From: Candidatus Avelusimicrobium intestinipullorum
GTDB taxonomy: Bacteria; Elusimicrobiota; Elusimicrobia; Elusimicrobiales; Elusimicrobiaceae
Length of the DNA: 64,000 nucleotides
Direction: 5' to 3'
NCBI GenBank assembly: GCA_944324635.1
Contig: CALUXC010000001.1
Span: 1 to 64,000 of the forward strand
Of this stretch, positions 47,721-55,679 are shown one piece after another. The notes beneath the pieces were generated by a model. That model made no database searches. It saw only the letters and a list, made by a program, of their open reading frames with translations, and had not been told where the DNA came from. Both the position numbers and the translations under genes were made by a program. Position 1 is the stretch's first letter; each line of letters starts with the position of its first letter.

Positions 47721-47750
47721 GAACCCATTGGGGACGATGGGTTCTTTTTT
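47721..47750 (+). terminator. Riboswitch expression platform terminator
   Basis: GAACCCAT (47721-47728) / ATGGGTTC (47737-47744) then T6. The 5' arm CCCATTG (47724-47730) can instead pair with CGATGGG (47689-47695), the 3' strand of P1, giving the mutually exclusive antiterminator expected of an S-box: SAM bound = off. Confidence 0.8.
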
Positions 47751-47791
47751 ACCACCTCTCTAATGGGACAATCCAAAAGAGAGGTTTTTTT

Positions 47792-47938
47792 ATGGCTAAA
47801 AGAAAATATGCCTACAAGCAAGAAGAAGTCTATCCTGTCCGCCGCGTGTGGGTGGTGGCGGAAAGCTCTTTAAGAGAGCCGGAAGCGATTGTGGAAACTT
47901 TTGGCTATAACGATTGGGATATTTATCATGGTGCATAA
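47792..47938 (+). CDS. 48-aa protein under SAM riboswitch control
   Basis: From ATG 47792 with SD AAAGAGAGG: MAKRKYAYKQEEVYPVRRVW, then VVAESSLREPEAIVETFGYN and a short tail. Charged, soluble, no family recognised. The longer open frame upstream starts inside the riboswitch and terminator and is not used. First gene after the expression platform; the AAA+ gene follows 11 bases later. Confidence 0.72.
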   Translation: MAKRKYAYKQEEVYPVRRVWVVAESSLREPEAIVETFGYNDWDIYHGA

Positions 47939-47949
47939 AGGAAATAAAT

Positions 47950-49320
47950 ATGAAAAATACGAAAAAGATTACGACTATTAAAGCATATGCTTCCCGTGCG
48001 GAACTGATAGAACAACTAACAAATTGGCACGCCAACTGCGGCGTGGCAATACGCCAAGCGGAGTGTGTGGAAATGTTCAAGGATATTTGTGCTCGGCTGA
48101 AAAAAACGAATGGCAAAAAAGTGCCAATGGCAGGTTTAGTACAACAATATAACTTAAACGATACAGAAATGTTTTTGCTGTTATTTTTAGCCATCTCACA
48201 GGTATTGCGGGTTGTCACACCGTCTACTTGTAAAGTCACCGCTTTGTTATCCAGCGCGCAAACATTTGCGTCTTCTAAAGAGGTGCTGGAAACGCTGTTT
48301 GACGGGAAAAGCATTCTTTTTAGTAAAAAAATTTTAGTTTTCTCCGGGGGATTATTGGATATAAGGAAAAATCCACTTTTGGATTATTCGTCAAATAAAT
48401 CCACCCGTACGCCCCGCCGTACTTTTAGTGCCAAACGGGTTTTAGCCGAGTTAAACAAATATGTTATCGGGCAAGAAGGCGCTAAAAAACAATTGGTAGC
48501 CGGTGTATTTGAACATTTAGCCAAATGCAGTCAAGAAGCGGAAGTCCCCTTTACAAAAAATAACATTTTTATCAGCGGGCCGACGGGTTGCGGAAAGACC
48601 TATCTCTGTCAGTCTTTAGCTCGTATTTTGAAAATTCCGTTTGTTCACGTGGATGCTTCTCAATACACGCAGGCAGGCTATACCGGTATGAGCGTTGGCA
48701 ATATGTTACAACCCTTGCAGTTGTTGGCAAATGATAAAAAACTGCCGCTTTCTATTGTGTTTATAGATGAAATTGACAAACTGCGAGAAGGAAGCGAGCG
48801 CTGGGGCATCTCATCAGGAAATGTTCAGGCAGAACTGTTGCGTATGATAGAAAGCCAATATTTCACCACAGAAGAACCTATTAGTCATAAAAATACAGAT
48901 TGGGATATTTCCCGCGTGCTTTTTGTGGTGGGCGGCGCTTTTGAAAACTTACAGGTAAAACATGGCGATAAATCCGTTGGGTTTACGCAGGCAGCTGCTG
49001 TACGGCAAGAACCCTTATCAGCCGATGATTACATCGGGTATGGAATGTTGCCGGAGTTTATTGGGAGATTTTCTTATTTTGTACAGTTAAGACCGCTAGA
49101 AAAGGAAGATTTACGCCGCATTTTATTAAACCCGTACAATGGACCAATCAGCCAATACGAAAAGCTGTTGCAGATGTCCGCGTCCCTGCGGCCGGAACAA
49201 GTAGAAGAAATGGTCAATCAAGCTTATGAACGCCGTTTGGGCGCGAGAGGTTTACAGCAGCAAGTAGGGCAGTTATTTCAAGAACAATTTTTACAGCAAA
49301 CCGTAAAGGTTTGCTTATAG
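47950..49320 (+). CDS. ClpX-like AAA+ unfoldase with a novel N-domain
   Basis: 456 aa from ATG 47950 (SD AAAGGA). Residues 1-150 form an N-domain without the ClpX zinc finger. Then VLAELNKYVIGQEGAKKQL, Walker A GPTGCGKT (210-217), Walker B SIVFIDEIDKL (about 268-278), LPEFIGRF (about 367-374, sensor/Arg finger), and sensor-2 RRLGARGLQQQV. At 343-345 VGF lies where ClpX has its IGF ClpP-binding loop. Protein unfolding or remodelling is expected. No protease gene adjoins. The N-domain recurs in the next gene. Confidence 0.85.
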   Translation: MKNTKKITTIKAYASRAELIEQLTNWHANCGVAIRQAECVEMFKDICARLKKTNGKKVPMAGLVQQYNLNDTEMFLLLFLAISQVLRVVTPSTCKVTALLSSAQTFASSKEVLETLFDGKSILFSKKILVFSGGLLDIRKNPLLDYSSNKSTRTPRRTFSAKRVLAELNKYVIGQEGAKKQLVAGVFEHLAKCSQEAEVPFTKNNIFISGPTGCGKTYLCQSLARILKIPFVHVDASQYTQAGYTGMSVGNMLQPLQLLANDKKLPLSIVFIDEIDKLREGSERWGISSGNVQAELLRMIESQYFTTEEPISHKNTDWDISRVLFVVGGAFENLQVKHGDKSVGFTQAAAVRQEPLSADDYIGYGMLPEFIGRFSYFVQLRPLEKEDLRRILLNPYNGPISQYEKLLQMSASLRPEQVEEMVNQAYERRLGARGLQQQVGQLFQEQFLQQTVKVCL

Positions 49321-49329
49321 GAGGAGATA

Positions 49330-49842
49330 ATGAATGCCTATTCACAGTTAGTGCAGTTCTTTGACCAAATGGAGCAACAGCGCCGGGCGGGGTTAAGCCG
49401 TTTACCGGTAAAAGGGTATGCTACTACGCAGGAATTATATCAAGCGTGCAGCCAATGGATAAATTTAGAGCGCGGACCGTTTTATAGAAACGGCTACAAA
49501 GAGTATTTTGAAAACATTTGTGCCAATCTGCGTCACCCGGAGAGCCAACATTTGGCCTTGGCTTTGTTTAGCAAGCTGAATAATTTAAGCAATATGCAGT
49601 TATTTTTATTAATTCGGTTGCTAACAGTAACGGTTCAGGGAAGTTGCTTGTGGGACAACCTGTTGGAAACCTACACGGACCGAGCCCAAGCCTTGTTTTC
49701 GGAAAAGGATTGGAAAAGTATTTTTCACCCCGTACAAGACACCTATACGCTGGGTGATGTGCTACAATACAATCAGCGAATCATTTGCTTAATGCGCCCG
49801 TATTTGCACATCAAACAATTTTTGGGAGTACTTCCCAAATAA
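49330..49842 (+). CDS. Stand-alone paralogue of the AAA+ N-domain
   Basis: 170 aa, SD AGGAGGAG. YATTQELYQACSQWINLERG ... YFENICANLR and LSNMQLFLLIRLL align with residues about 10-90 of the upstream ATPase (YASRAELIEQLTNWHANCG ... MFKDICARLK, LNDTEMFLLLFLA). No ATPase part. It could be an adaptor that competes with or recruits substrates for the ATPase. Third gene of the riboswitch operon. Confidence 0.7.
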   Translation: MNAYSQLVQFFDQMEQQRRAGLSRLPVKGYATTQELYQACSQWINLERGPFYRNGYKEYFENICANLRHPESQHLALALFSKLNNLSNMQLFLLIRLLTVTVQGSCLWDNLLETYTDRAQALFSEKDWKSIFHPVQDTYTLGDVLQYNQRIICLMRPYLHIKQFLGVLPK

Positions 49843-49857
49843 AACTAGGAGGAAAAT

Positions 49858-50355
49858 ATGACGACGACAGTATTTATTTTATTGCTTATTGCTGTGGTAA
49901 TTATTGGCTATTTTATTTCCGCTTATAATACGGAATTGCGCTTGCGCAACCTGGTGCTGGCCCAGCAAGATATTTGTGAGGCAAATTTTGACAAAATGTG
50001 GAAGGTTATTAAACAAATCAGCAACGTTTCCGATACGTATTTAGAGGCGTTTAAGGAAATTTACCCAAAACTGATTTCTGGACGCTATCAAGGCAAAGAC
50101 GTGGCATTTATTATGGAGCAAAATCCACCGTTGGATTCGTCGGTCTTGCGTCAACTGGCTACCGCCATTGAGGCCAACCGCCAAGAGTTTTTTGCCCAAC
50201 AACGTTTATTGGTCGCTCGCCAAAGAGAGCACACCACCTACATTCACAGCATACCGGCTTGTATGGTGTTATTGTCTGCACAGGAAATCAAAATTACAAT
50301 CATAACTTCGGACTATACCGAGAACGTCTATGCCGCCGGGAAGGAGAATATCTAA
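49858..50355 (+). CDS. LemA-like membrane-anchored protein
   Basis: 165 aa. One N-terminal membrane helix (about 4-20), then the LemA-type helical bundle: AYNTELRLRNLVLAQQDICE, FDKMWKVIKQISNVSDTYLE, LATAIEANRQEFFAQQ. It matches the divergent LemA branch that I recall from phages and accessory regions; that link is from memory. SD AGGAGGA; stop overlaps the next start (TAATG). Confidence 0.7.
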   Translation: MTTTVFILLLIAVVIIGYFISAYNTELRLRNLVLAQQDICEANFDKMWKVIKQISNVSDTYLEAFKEIYPKLISGRYQGKDVAFIMEQNPPLDSSVLRQLATAIEANRQEFFAQQRLLVARQREHTTYIHSIPACMVLLSAQEIKITIITSDYTENVYAAGKENI

Positions 50356-51932
50356 TGACCTTTGCTTATCTATACGCGTTGGGGTTACTTATTATTATCC
50401 CGTTGTTAATGGGCTGTCAGCCGTTTGGCATTTTTGGGCTGATAATGGGGTCTCTCTTGGCCTGGTTGATTATTTGGATATTTAGAGAAGTAAATGATTG
50501 CAAAACCCAAGACGAAGAATATATTGGCACCTATGTGCGGGAAGCCTGCTATTTTACCGCATGGACGGAGCGCATTCGGCACGAGGATAAGGAAACCAAA
50601 AAGGTTACGTATGAAACCGTCCAGCACCCGGATTCGTGGGAAGTTACGGTGGCAGAAGGCCGCACCACGCTGGGGATTTCTAGCACAACTTATAACCGCT
50701 ATGTAGAAGCTTTTGGAAACGAGCAGGAAACTTCGGCCAATCATGATTGGGAAGCCAGCGGCACGGTCATTGATCCCGGGACCTGTTATTACACCGTTTG
50801 GCCTGGTACTTATGAAACCGCCCGGTACCGTTATATTAAAAGGGAGTATGTGAACCCTACGCTGCGTGCTCCCAATGTGTTTCAAATAGCTGATTTGAGC
50901 GAAGAAGAGGTAAAAAAACATCGCTTATGGGAATATGGCCAGCGCGAAATATATGGTTATGTAAAAGGCGATGATGTTGATAAATTGGAAAAAGCAGCTG
51001 AAGATTACAATTGCTGGTTTCGTACTAAACAGATTAAACTTAATTTTATTTTGCTGGAGAATAAACCTCCCTCTGAGGCGCAGTATTGGCAGCAATACTG
51101 GAAAAACGGCAAGCGTAATACGGTAAATGCTGTGATTAGCGTGGACAATGCACATAAAATCCAATGGGTACACATCTTTGGGTGGCAAAATGAAGGTGTG
51201 CATATTAAACTGAGGGATTTATTGGTCTGTTGTTGTGATATTAACGACATCGTGGAGAATTTTGACGAAATTAAAAATCTATTGGAAACGGACTATCACC
51301 GGGCCGATTTTAAGCAGTATGATTATATTAGACCGCGCTTCCCCTTAAAAAATGCCGCAATAACGCTTACTATCTTTTTGGGGCTTTTTTGTGGTTTGTT
51401 TTGCCGCGCGCCTTACCCGCCGGTGGACGCAATGCGATTTATTGTAAAAAAAGACTTGAAATCTGCAAAAAAGATTTTAGAGCCCTATGTTGGTACCGCT
51501 CCCAAAGACTCTTATTCTTACAGCAATCTGGGAATGATTTACTTTGTAGAAGGCAATTACGAAGAAGCCTTGCGCATGTTAAATTATGCCATAGATCACC
51601 AAGAGGGCTATGATGTGCTGGATATAATGTATCATAACCGGAGTGAAACTTATAAAAAAATGGGTAATTATAAAGCGGCCTTAAAAGACGCCCAAAAGTC
51701 TTTGGAACTTGTAGACTATCCGAGGGATCTGTATATGTGCAACCTAAAAAGTATTTATGAGGCTTTGGGGTATAAGAACAGTTTAAGGCGGTTGACAAGG
51801 AAAATGAAAGAAACCATGAGGGGGGAACGCATGGAGTGTGCGCAGGCTGATGCCGTAAGACCTTATATCGCCAAAGAAATGGACGACCCTTTTTGGGGGC
51901 GTTTTCTGCTCTTAAAGAAGATATTTTCTTAA
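50355..51932 (+). CDS. Membrane protein with C-terminal TPRs, partner of the LemA-like protein
   Basis: 525 aa from ATG 50355. Two N-terminal membrane helices (about 3-22, 26-44), a large region with many Tyr/Trp (EACYFTAWTERI, YETVQHPDSWEV, SSTTYNRYVEAFG), another helix near 345-360, then TPR motifs (YSYSNLGMIYFVEGNYEEAL, YHNRSETYKKMGNYKAALKD). Translationally coupled to the LemA-like gene. Function unknown; probably an envelope complex with it. Confidence 0.65.
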   Translation: MTFAYLYALGLLIIIPLLMGCQPFGIFGLIMGSLLAWLIIWIFREVNDCKTQDEEYIGTYVREACYFTAWTERIRHEDKETKKVTYETVQHPDSWEVTVAEGRTTLGISSTTYNRYVEAFGNEQETSANHDWEASGTVIDPGTCYYTVWPGTYETARYRYIKREYVNPTLRAPNVFQIADLSEEEVKKHRLWEYGQREIYGYVKGDDVDKLEKAAEDYNCWFRTKQIKLNFILLENKPPSEAQYWQQYWKNGKRNTVNAVISVDNAHKIQWVHIFGWQNEGVHIKLRDLLVCCCDINDIVENFDEIKNLLETDYHRADFKQYDYIRPRFPLKNAAITLTIFLGLFCGLFCRAPYPPVDAMRFIVKKDLKSAKKILEPYVGTAPKDSYSYSNLGMIYFVEGNYEEALRMLNYAIDHQEGYDVLDIMYHNRSETYKKMGNYKAALKDAQKSLELVDYPRDLYMCNLKSIYEALGYKNSLRRLTRKMKETMRGERMECAQADAVRPYIAKEMDDPFWGRFLLLKKIFS

Positions 51933-52014
51933 CAAAATCCTTACGGGAGTCAAAAAATTCCGGTATGGGGCAGGGTAGTGTTATGTGGAAAAGCATGATA
52001 TAAAACGAGAGTGA

Positions 52015-52841
52015 AAGTTCTATGCTGATGTAAGTAAAATGATTCAGGAACTGAATGTATGCCGCAGTTTACCCGATTTTTATGAAAAAATTCCGCAAGC
52101 GAAATTGGACCTTTTATCCAAAGACTTAAAACGGTTTATAGAAATTAAAAAAATAGCCCAAACCGTGATTTCTGAACGGGTGGACTTTTCCAAATACGAA
52201 GACCAAATCCGTAAGATATTGGATAAATACGTTACTGCAGAAGGGGTGGAAGTCCTTTCCAAACCTATTAATTTAAGCGATGTAATGGAATTTAACCGCT
52301 TTGTGGAAGGTGCCCAAAATGGCCTTTCGGACCGTTCCAAGGCCGAGGCCATTGCGGCACAAACGCAAAAACAATCCACGCGCGTTGGGACCAAGACCCT
52401 ATTTTTTACAAAAAATTCAGCGATCAAGTAAAAGCGCTCATAGAAACCTTAAAAACCGCTAAAAAAGAAGATTTGAACGCGCTGTTAGACAAAACCAAGC
52501 GCCTGCAAGAGGAAGTAGAAAATTACGAAGATAATGACATCCCAACTGCTATGCGGGCTACAAAAGCCTTGCATCCGTATTACCGGTTAGTACGCCAAGA
52601 TCTGAAAGGAAAGGCTTCCCCGGAACAAATGTTGCAGATTGTTCAATATATCGGAGAAGTTCTGCAAAAAGAAAGAATTGTGGACTGGAAGACGAGTATT
52701 GAAGTAAAAAGAGCCGTGAGAGACCAACTGGAAGACTTCCTGTTTGATGTGGTGAAAAAAGAAATGGAAATCCCTCTTTCGGTGGAATTTATTGAAAATT
52801 TCATTAATAATGTGTGGAATTTGGCTACTAAAAATGACTAA
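52015..52841 (+). pseudogene. C-terminal remnant of type I restriction subunit HsdR, frameshifted
   Basis: The first part (to 52431) reads ERVDFSKYEDQIRKILDKYV and EGVEVLSKPIN; the second (from about 52372) reads IHARWDQDPIFYKKFSDQV ... RIVDWKTSIEVKRAVRDQLE and ends SVEFIENFINNVW. Together they match the helical C-terminal third of HsdR. The helicase and nuclease domains are gone. One A is missing in the A5 run 52367-52371. No hsdM or hsdS is in the window. Confidence 0.8.
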
Positions 52842-53523
52842 AACCTTACCTTTGGGAAAAGAGAATTTGATATACGAAGAAATAGAAGAACTCCGCAAGA
52901 GTTTTTCTGTTACCGTATTTCCATCGGGCAAGGTCATTTTTAAAACGCCAAACAAAGCCTCCCCGGATGAACGCAAAACATTTTTATTGAAAAAGAAGGA
53001 ATGGATTAAAAAACAGCAAGCCTATTTTAGCCAATTTCACTCCAGACAGCAAAGTTATACTTCCGGGAGTGATATCTTGTATTTGGGCAGGCACTATCAG
53101 TTAATTGTTGCACGTAAAACACCGGAACGGGTGGCTTTTGCCGCGAATAAAATTGTTGTTTATTCCGTCAAACCGGTTCAAGGGCTGATGGAACGCTTCT
53201 TGTATAAGCGGGCAGAAGTGGTATTTAAGGAGCGTTTGAATTTTTGCTTAAAATTCTTTCCGGAGTTGGGTTCCTTACAAGTACGTTTTAGTATTCGGAA
53301 AATGGCAAAGCGTTGGGGCAGTTTCCAAAAAAATGGACTTATTTTTCTAAACCCGGAGTTAATTAAGGCCCCTAAAAGGTGTATAGACTATGTCATTTTT
53401 CACGAACTTTGCCATCATCGATACAAATGCCATAGTAAAGAGTTTTTTGAGTTATTGGCTCAAAAATGCCCTAATTACCAAGCCCTTAAGACCGAATTGG
53501 AATTGAAGGTATTAGGAGTATAA
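52834..53523 (+). CDS. YgjP-type zinc metallopeptidase (DUF45)
   Basis: 229 aa from ATG 52834, overlapping the hsdR remnant stop. Zinc site HELCHH (His190, Glu191, His194) and His200; MAKRWGSFQKNGLIFLNPEL is family-typical. This family often follows hsdR in type I R-M operons, and here it outlived its partner. It is intact, so it may still be expressed. Confidence 0.88.
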   Translation: MTKTLPLGKENLIYEEIEELRKSFSVTVFPSGKVIFKTPNKASPDERKTFLLKKKEWIKKQQAYFSQFHSRQQSYTSGSDILYLGRHYQLIVARKTPERVAFAANKIVVYSVKPVQGLMERFLYKRAEVVFKERLNFCLKFFPELGSLQVRFSIRKMAKRWGSFQKNGLIFLNPELIKAPKRCIDYVIFHELCHHRYKCHSKEFFELLAQKCPNYQALKTELELKVLGV

Positions 53524-53706
53524 AAACTTTTAAGGAGATGCTGAAATGTTTCCAAAGCAGTCAAGATGATATAGCAAGAATGCTTTTTCTATTAAGAAAA
53601 GTTAAACTTCCTGCTTTCCTCATAGGGATCAATCATTCGTCATCTAAATTTTTTCTACAACCCAACATTCAAACTTCATATAAATCTGCATTGGTTCTTT
53701 ATACTC

Positions 53707-53744
53707 AGACAAGATGTTGTCGCAGGATCCTGTTAGACTATAGA
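53707..53744 (+). promoter_or_regulatory. Operator 3 and promoter before the 53778 gene
   Basis: AGACA (53707-53711), N6, TGTCG (53718-53722). TTGTCG (53717-53722) lies 16 bases before TATAGA (53739-53744). Same geometry as operator 2, 11 kb away, pointing to one regulator for both. Confidence 0.65.
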
Positions 53745-53777
53745 AGTCGTACAAACCAACTTTACAGGAGAGTTTCT

Positions 53778-54566
53778 ATGGCAGACCAAAGATATGAATG
53801 CAGCCGTTGCCGGCAAGTTTTTTTATTTGCTTTCCCTCCGGCTGGCATGAATGCCCCTCTTGCGGCGGGCCATTATATCGGAAATAAATTATTCCCGGGT
53901 TGGCTAATACCGCCCGGGGAAGATATCTTACAAGTAAGGAGCTGTTATATGAAATATTGTGGAACATCTAAAGAACAACGTATAGAAATGGCCTTGCTAA
54001 TTTTAAAAAAACCCTCATTAGATTTTTCTTTTATTTCCTTTTATTTTGGTTCCAGTATAACGTCTGCGTTGCTGTTTAGCTGGCTAGAAGTGAATGGCCT
54101 TGCCGAAAAGGAATCAAAAAATTCTAACTGGACGTTTTATGTTTACAAAATACGCCAATATGTCCAACAAGAGGCCTCAGAAGAAGAACTAAAACTGTTT
54201 CAAGAAAAAATAAACAAGGCCTGGCAGGAGCGTCATTTGGAGGATTATTTTAACCGGCAACCCATATCTACGCAAAAAGACATAGAAATGCATTTGCATT
54301 TACTGGCTTTCTTTACGACTCTGGGAATCAGCTTGTATTTTTGGTTTTTAGGAATGATGCTGATTTGGTATAGACAAGGCGTATCTTTAGTGCTTTTAGC
54401 AGGAGTAGCAACATTACTAGTTATGATGGTACTAGTATGCACAAAATATGGTGGTTCCAATCTATTTTTATATATTGCTCTATGCATTTTTTGGGGATTT
54501 ATTGTATTTCCAGTTATAAGTCTTATATGTTTTGTTATACTGTCTAAAATGCAGCTTATGCCTTGA
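53778..54566 (+). CDS. Membrane protein with CxxC and winged-helix-like segment, unknown
   Basis: 262 aa from ATG 53778 (SD AGGAGA, downstream of a promoter); the longer open frame would start before that promoter. N-terminal YECSRCRQVF, then SLDFSFISFYFGSSITSALL and FSWLEVNGLAEKE, which resembles the FtsK gamma winged helix. Helical linker, then three membrane helices (about 175-260). Unknown role. Its stop overlaps ATG 54566. Confidence 0.6.
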   Translation: MADQRYECSRCRQVFLFAFPPAGMNAPLAAGHYIGNKLFPGWLIPPGEDILQVRSCYMKYCGTSKEQRIEMALLILKKPSLDFSFISFYFGSSITSALLFSWLEVNGLAEKESKNSNWTFYVYKIRQYVQQEASEEELKLFQEKINKAWQERHLEDYFNRQPISTQKDIEMHLHLLAFFTTLGISLYFWFLGMMLIWYRQGVSLVLLAGVATLLVMMVLVCTKYGGSNLFLYIALCIFWGFIVFPVISLICFVILSKMQLMP

Positions 54567-54579
54567 TGGGGGGGGGAGA
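54566..54579 (+). other. G9 tract at the start of the 54580 regulator (contingency tract)
   Basis: TGATG overlap gives ATG 54566 followed directly by a nine-G run (54568-54576) and a stop five codons on. With ten G, this coupled ATG is in frame with the regulator ORF at 54580. With nine, only ATG 54580 works. Confidence 0.65.
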
Positions 54580-55668
54580 ATGAGGGAAAAGGCTCCTTTC
54601 AAAAGATTTAGAGGGTTAAATAAAAGTAAAAAGAATAGGCCTGTGGATCCAGGAAAAGATAAGGACAAGCGGTTGGTTCGTCTGGTGCGGCTGATGCTCT
54701 TACTAGAAAGGGGTGTTTTAAATTTAGACCACGCCGCCAGAGATTGTGGCGTGTCCAAACGGACGATCCAGCGAGATTTGAACGTTTTAGAAGCGGCAGG
54801 TATTCCGTTGTATAAACCCTGTGAAACAAATGCAAATTACTGTTTAGATAAGAATTTTCGCTTATTTAACTATCATATTACCTCCCAAAATACAGAAGAT
54901 TTTTTGCTTTCTTATGAGGCTCTTTTGTATTTTGCTAACGGAACGTGTGATATAGTCACTCCGATACAACAAGGAGTCTTAGATTTTGCCAAGACAGAAA
55001 GTCAAAAGAAGGAAAGACAGCGAAATGAAAACTTTGCCCGTTTACGGACAATAAAGGCAGAGCGGACGGATTTTTTGTCGCTTATATTGCAAGGAAATAT
55101 TTCCAAACAACCGGTATATGATAGGCTCCAGATAACGCTCTTATATGATTTATTACTTAAACAAGATTACCCTTTTGCCTATAAACAGGCTAAAACCGAA
55201 GAAATAACTCGTGTTTTAGCCCACATGTATCGTTTAGAACGAAGATACGATGAAGCACTGGAATATTTACAAAAAATACAGCACAAAAATCCCAGTGACT
55301 CGTGGAGCTACGGCGAGATGGCTTTTGTGTATTATGAAAAGCATAATTTGACTCTGGCTTTAGAGATCCTAGAAGAAGGTATTAAAAAATCAAACGAAAA
55401 AGAATCTTTGGGCCTTTATCAAGCTTTTCTCTTGGCAGAAAACAAGCAATACGAGAAAGCTCAGGAGGTGTTTCGGCAATTCTGTTCTTACGAAGACGCC
55501 GTTTATGCTTTTGCTTCTCAACTATATTTAAAATCTGGCAATCTTCAGCAGGCGCTTACAGGAATAGACCGCGCCTTGGCATTAGCGCCAGAGCACGGCA
55601 TATATCAACTTTACAAGAGACAGATTCTAGCCATTCTAAGCGAGCAGAAAGATAAAAGCAAACAATAA
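54580..55668 (+). CDS. HTH regulator with C-terminal TPR repeats
   Basis: 362 aa from ATG 54580. Basic N-terminus, DeoR-type HTH (LDHAARDCGVSKRTIQRDLNVLEAAGIPLY, given here as LDHAARDCGVSKRTI and IQRDLNVLEAAGIPLY), then TPR-like helices (ALEYLQKIQHKNPSDSWSY, LALEILEEGIKKSNEK, ALTGIDRALALAPEHG). No WYL domain. The HTH matches those of the two WYL proteins in this island, with TPR as sensing domain. Start may be 54566 when the G tract changes length. Confidence 0.72.
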   Translation: MREKAPFKRFRGLNKSKKNRPVDPGKDKDKRLVRLVRLMLLLERGVLNLDHAARDCGVSKRTIQRDLNVLEAAGIPLYKPCETNANYCLDKNFRLFNYHITSQNTEDFLLSYEALLYFANGTCDIVTPIQQGVLDFAKTESQKKERQRNENFARLRTIKAERTDFLSLILQGNISKQPVYDRLQITLLYDLLLKQDYPFAYKQAKTEEITRVLAHMYRLERRYDEALEYLQKIQHKNPSDSWSYGEMAFVYYEKHNLTLALEILEEGIKKSNEKESLGLYQAFLLAENKQYEKAQEVFRQFCSYEDAVYAFASQLYLKSGNLQQALTGIDRALALAPEHGIYQLYKRQILAILSEQKDKSKQ

Positions 55669-55679
55669 GTTTACTTCTT

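Noticed and set aside
47684..47791. Longer start for the 48-aa protein
   Set aside because: It would begin inside the riboswitch and pass through the terminator; the ATG at 47792 has an SD.
53538..53777. Longer start of the 262-aa membrane protein
   Set aside because: The region contains operator 3 and a promoter, and the extra residues have no coding character; ATG 53778 has an SD.
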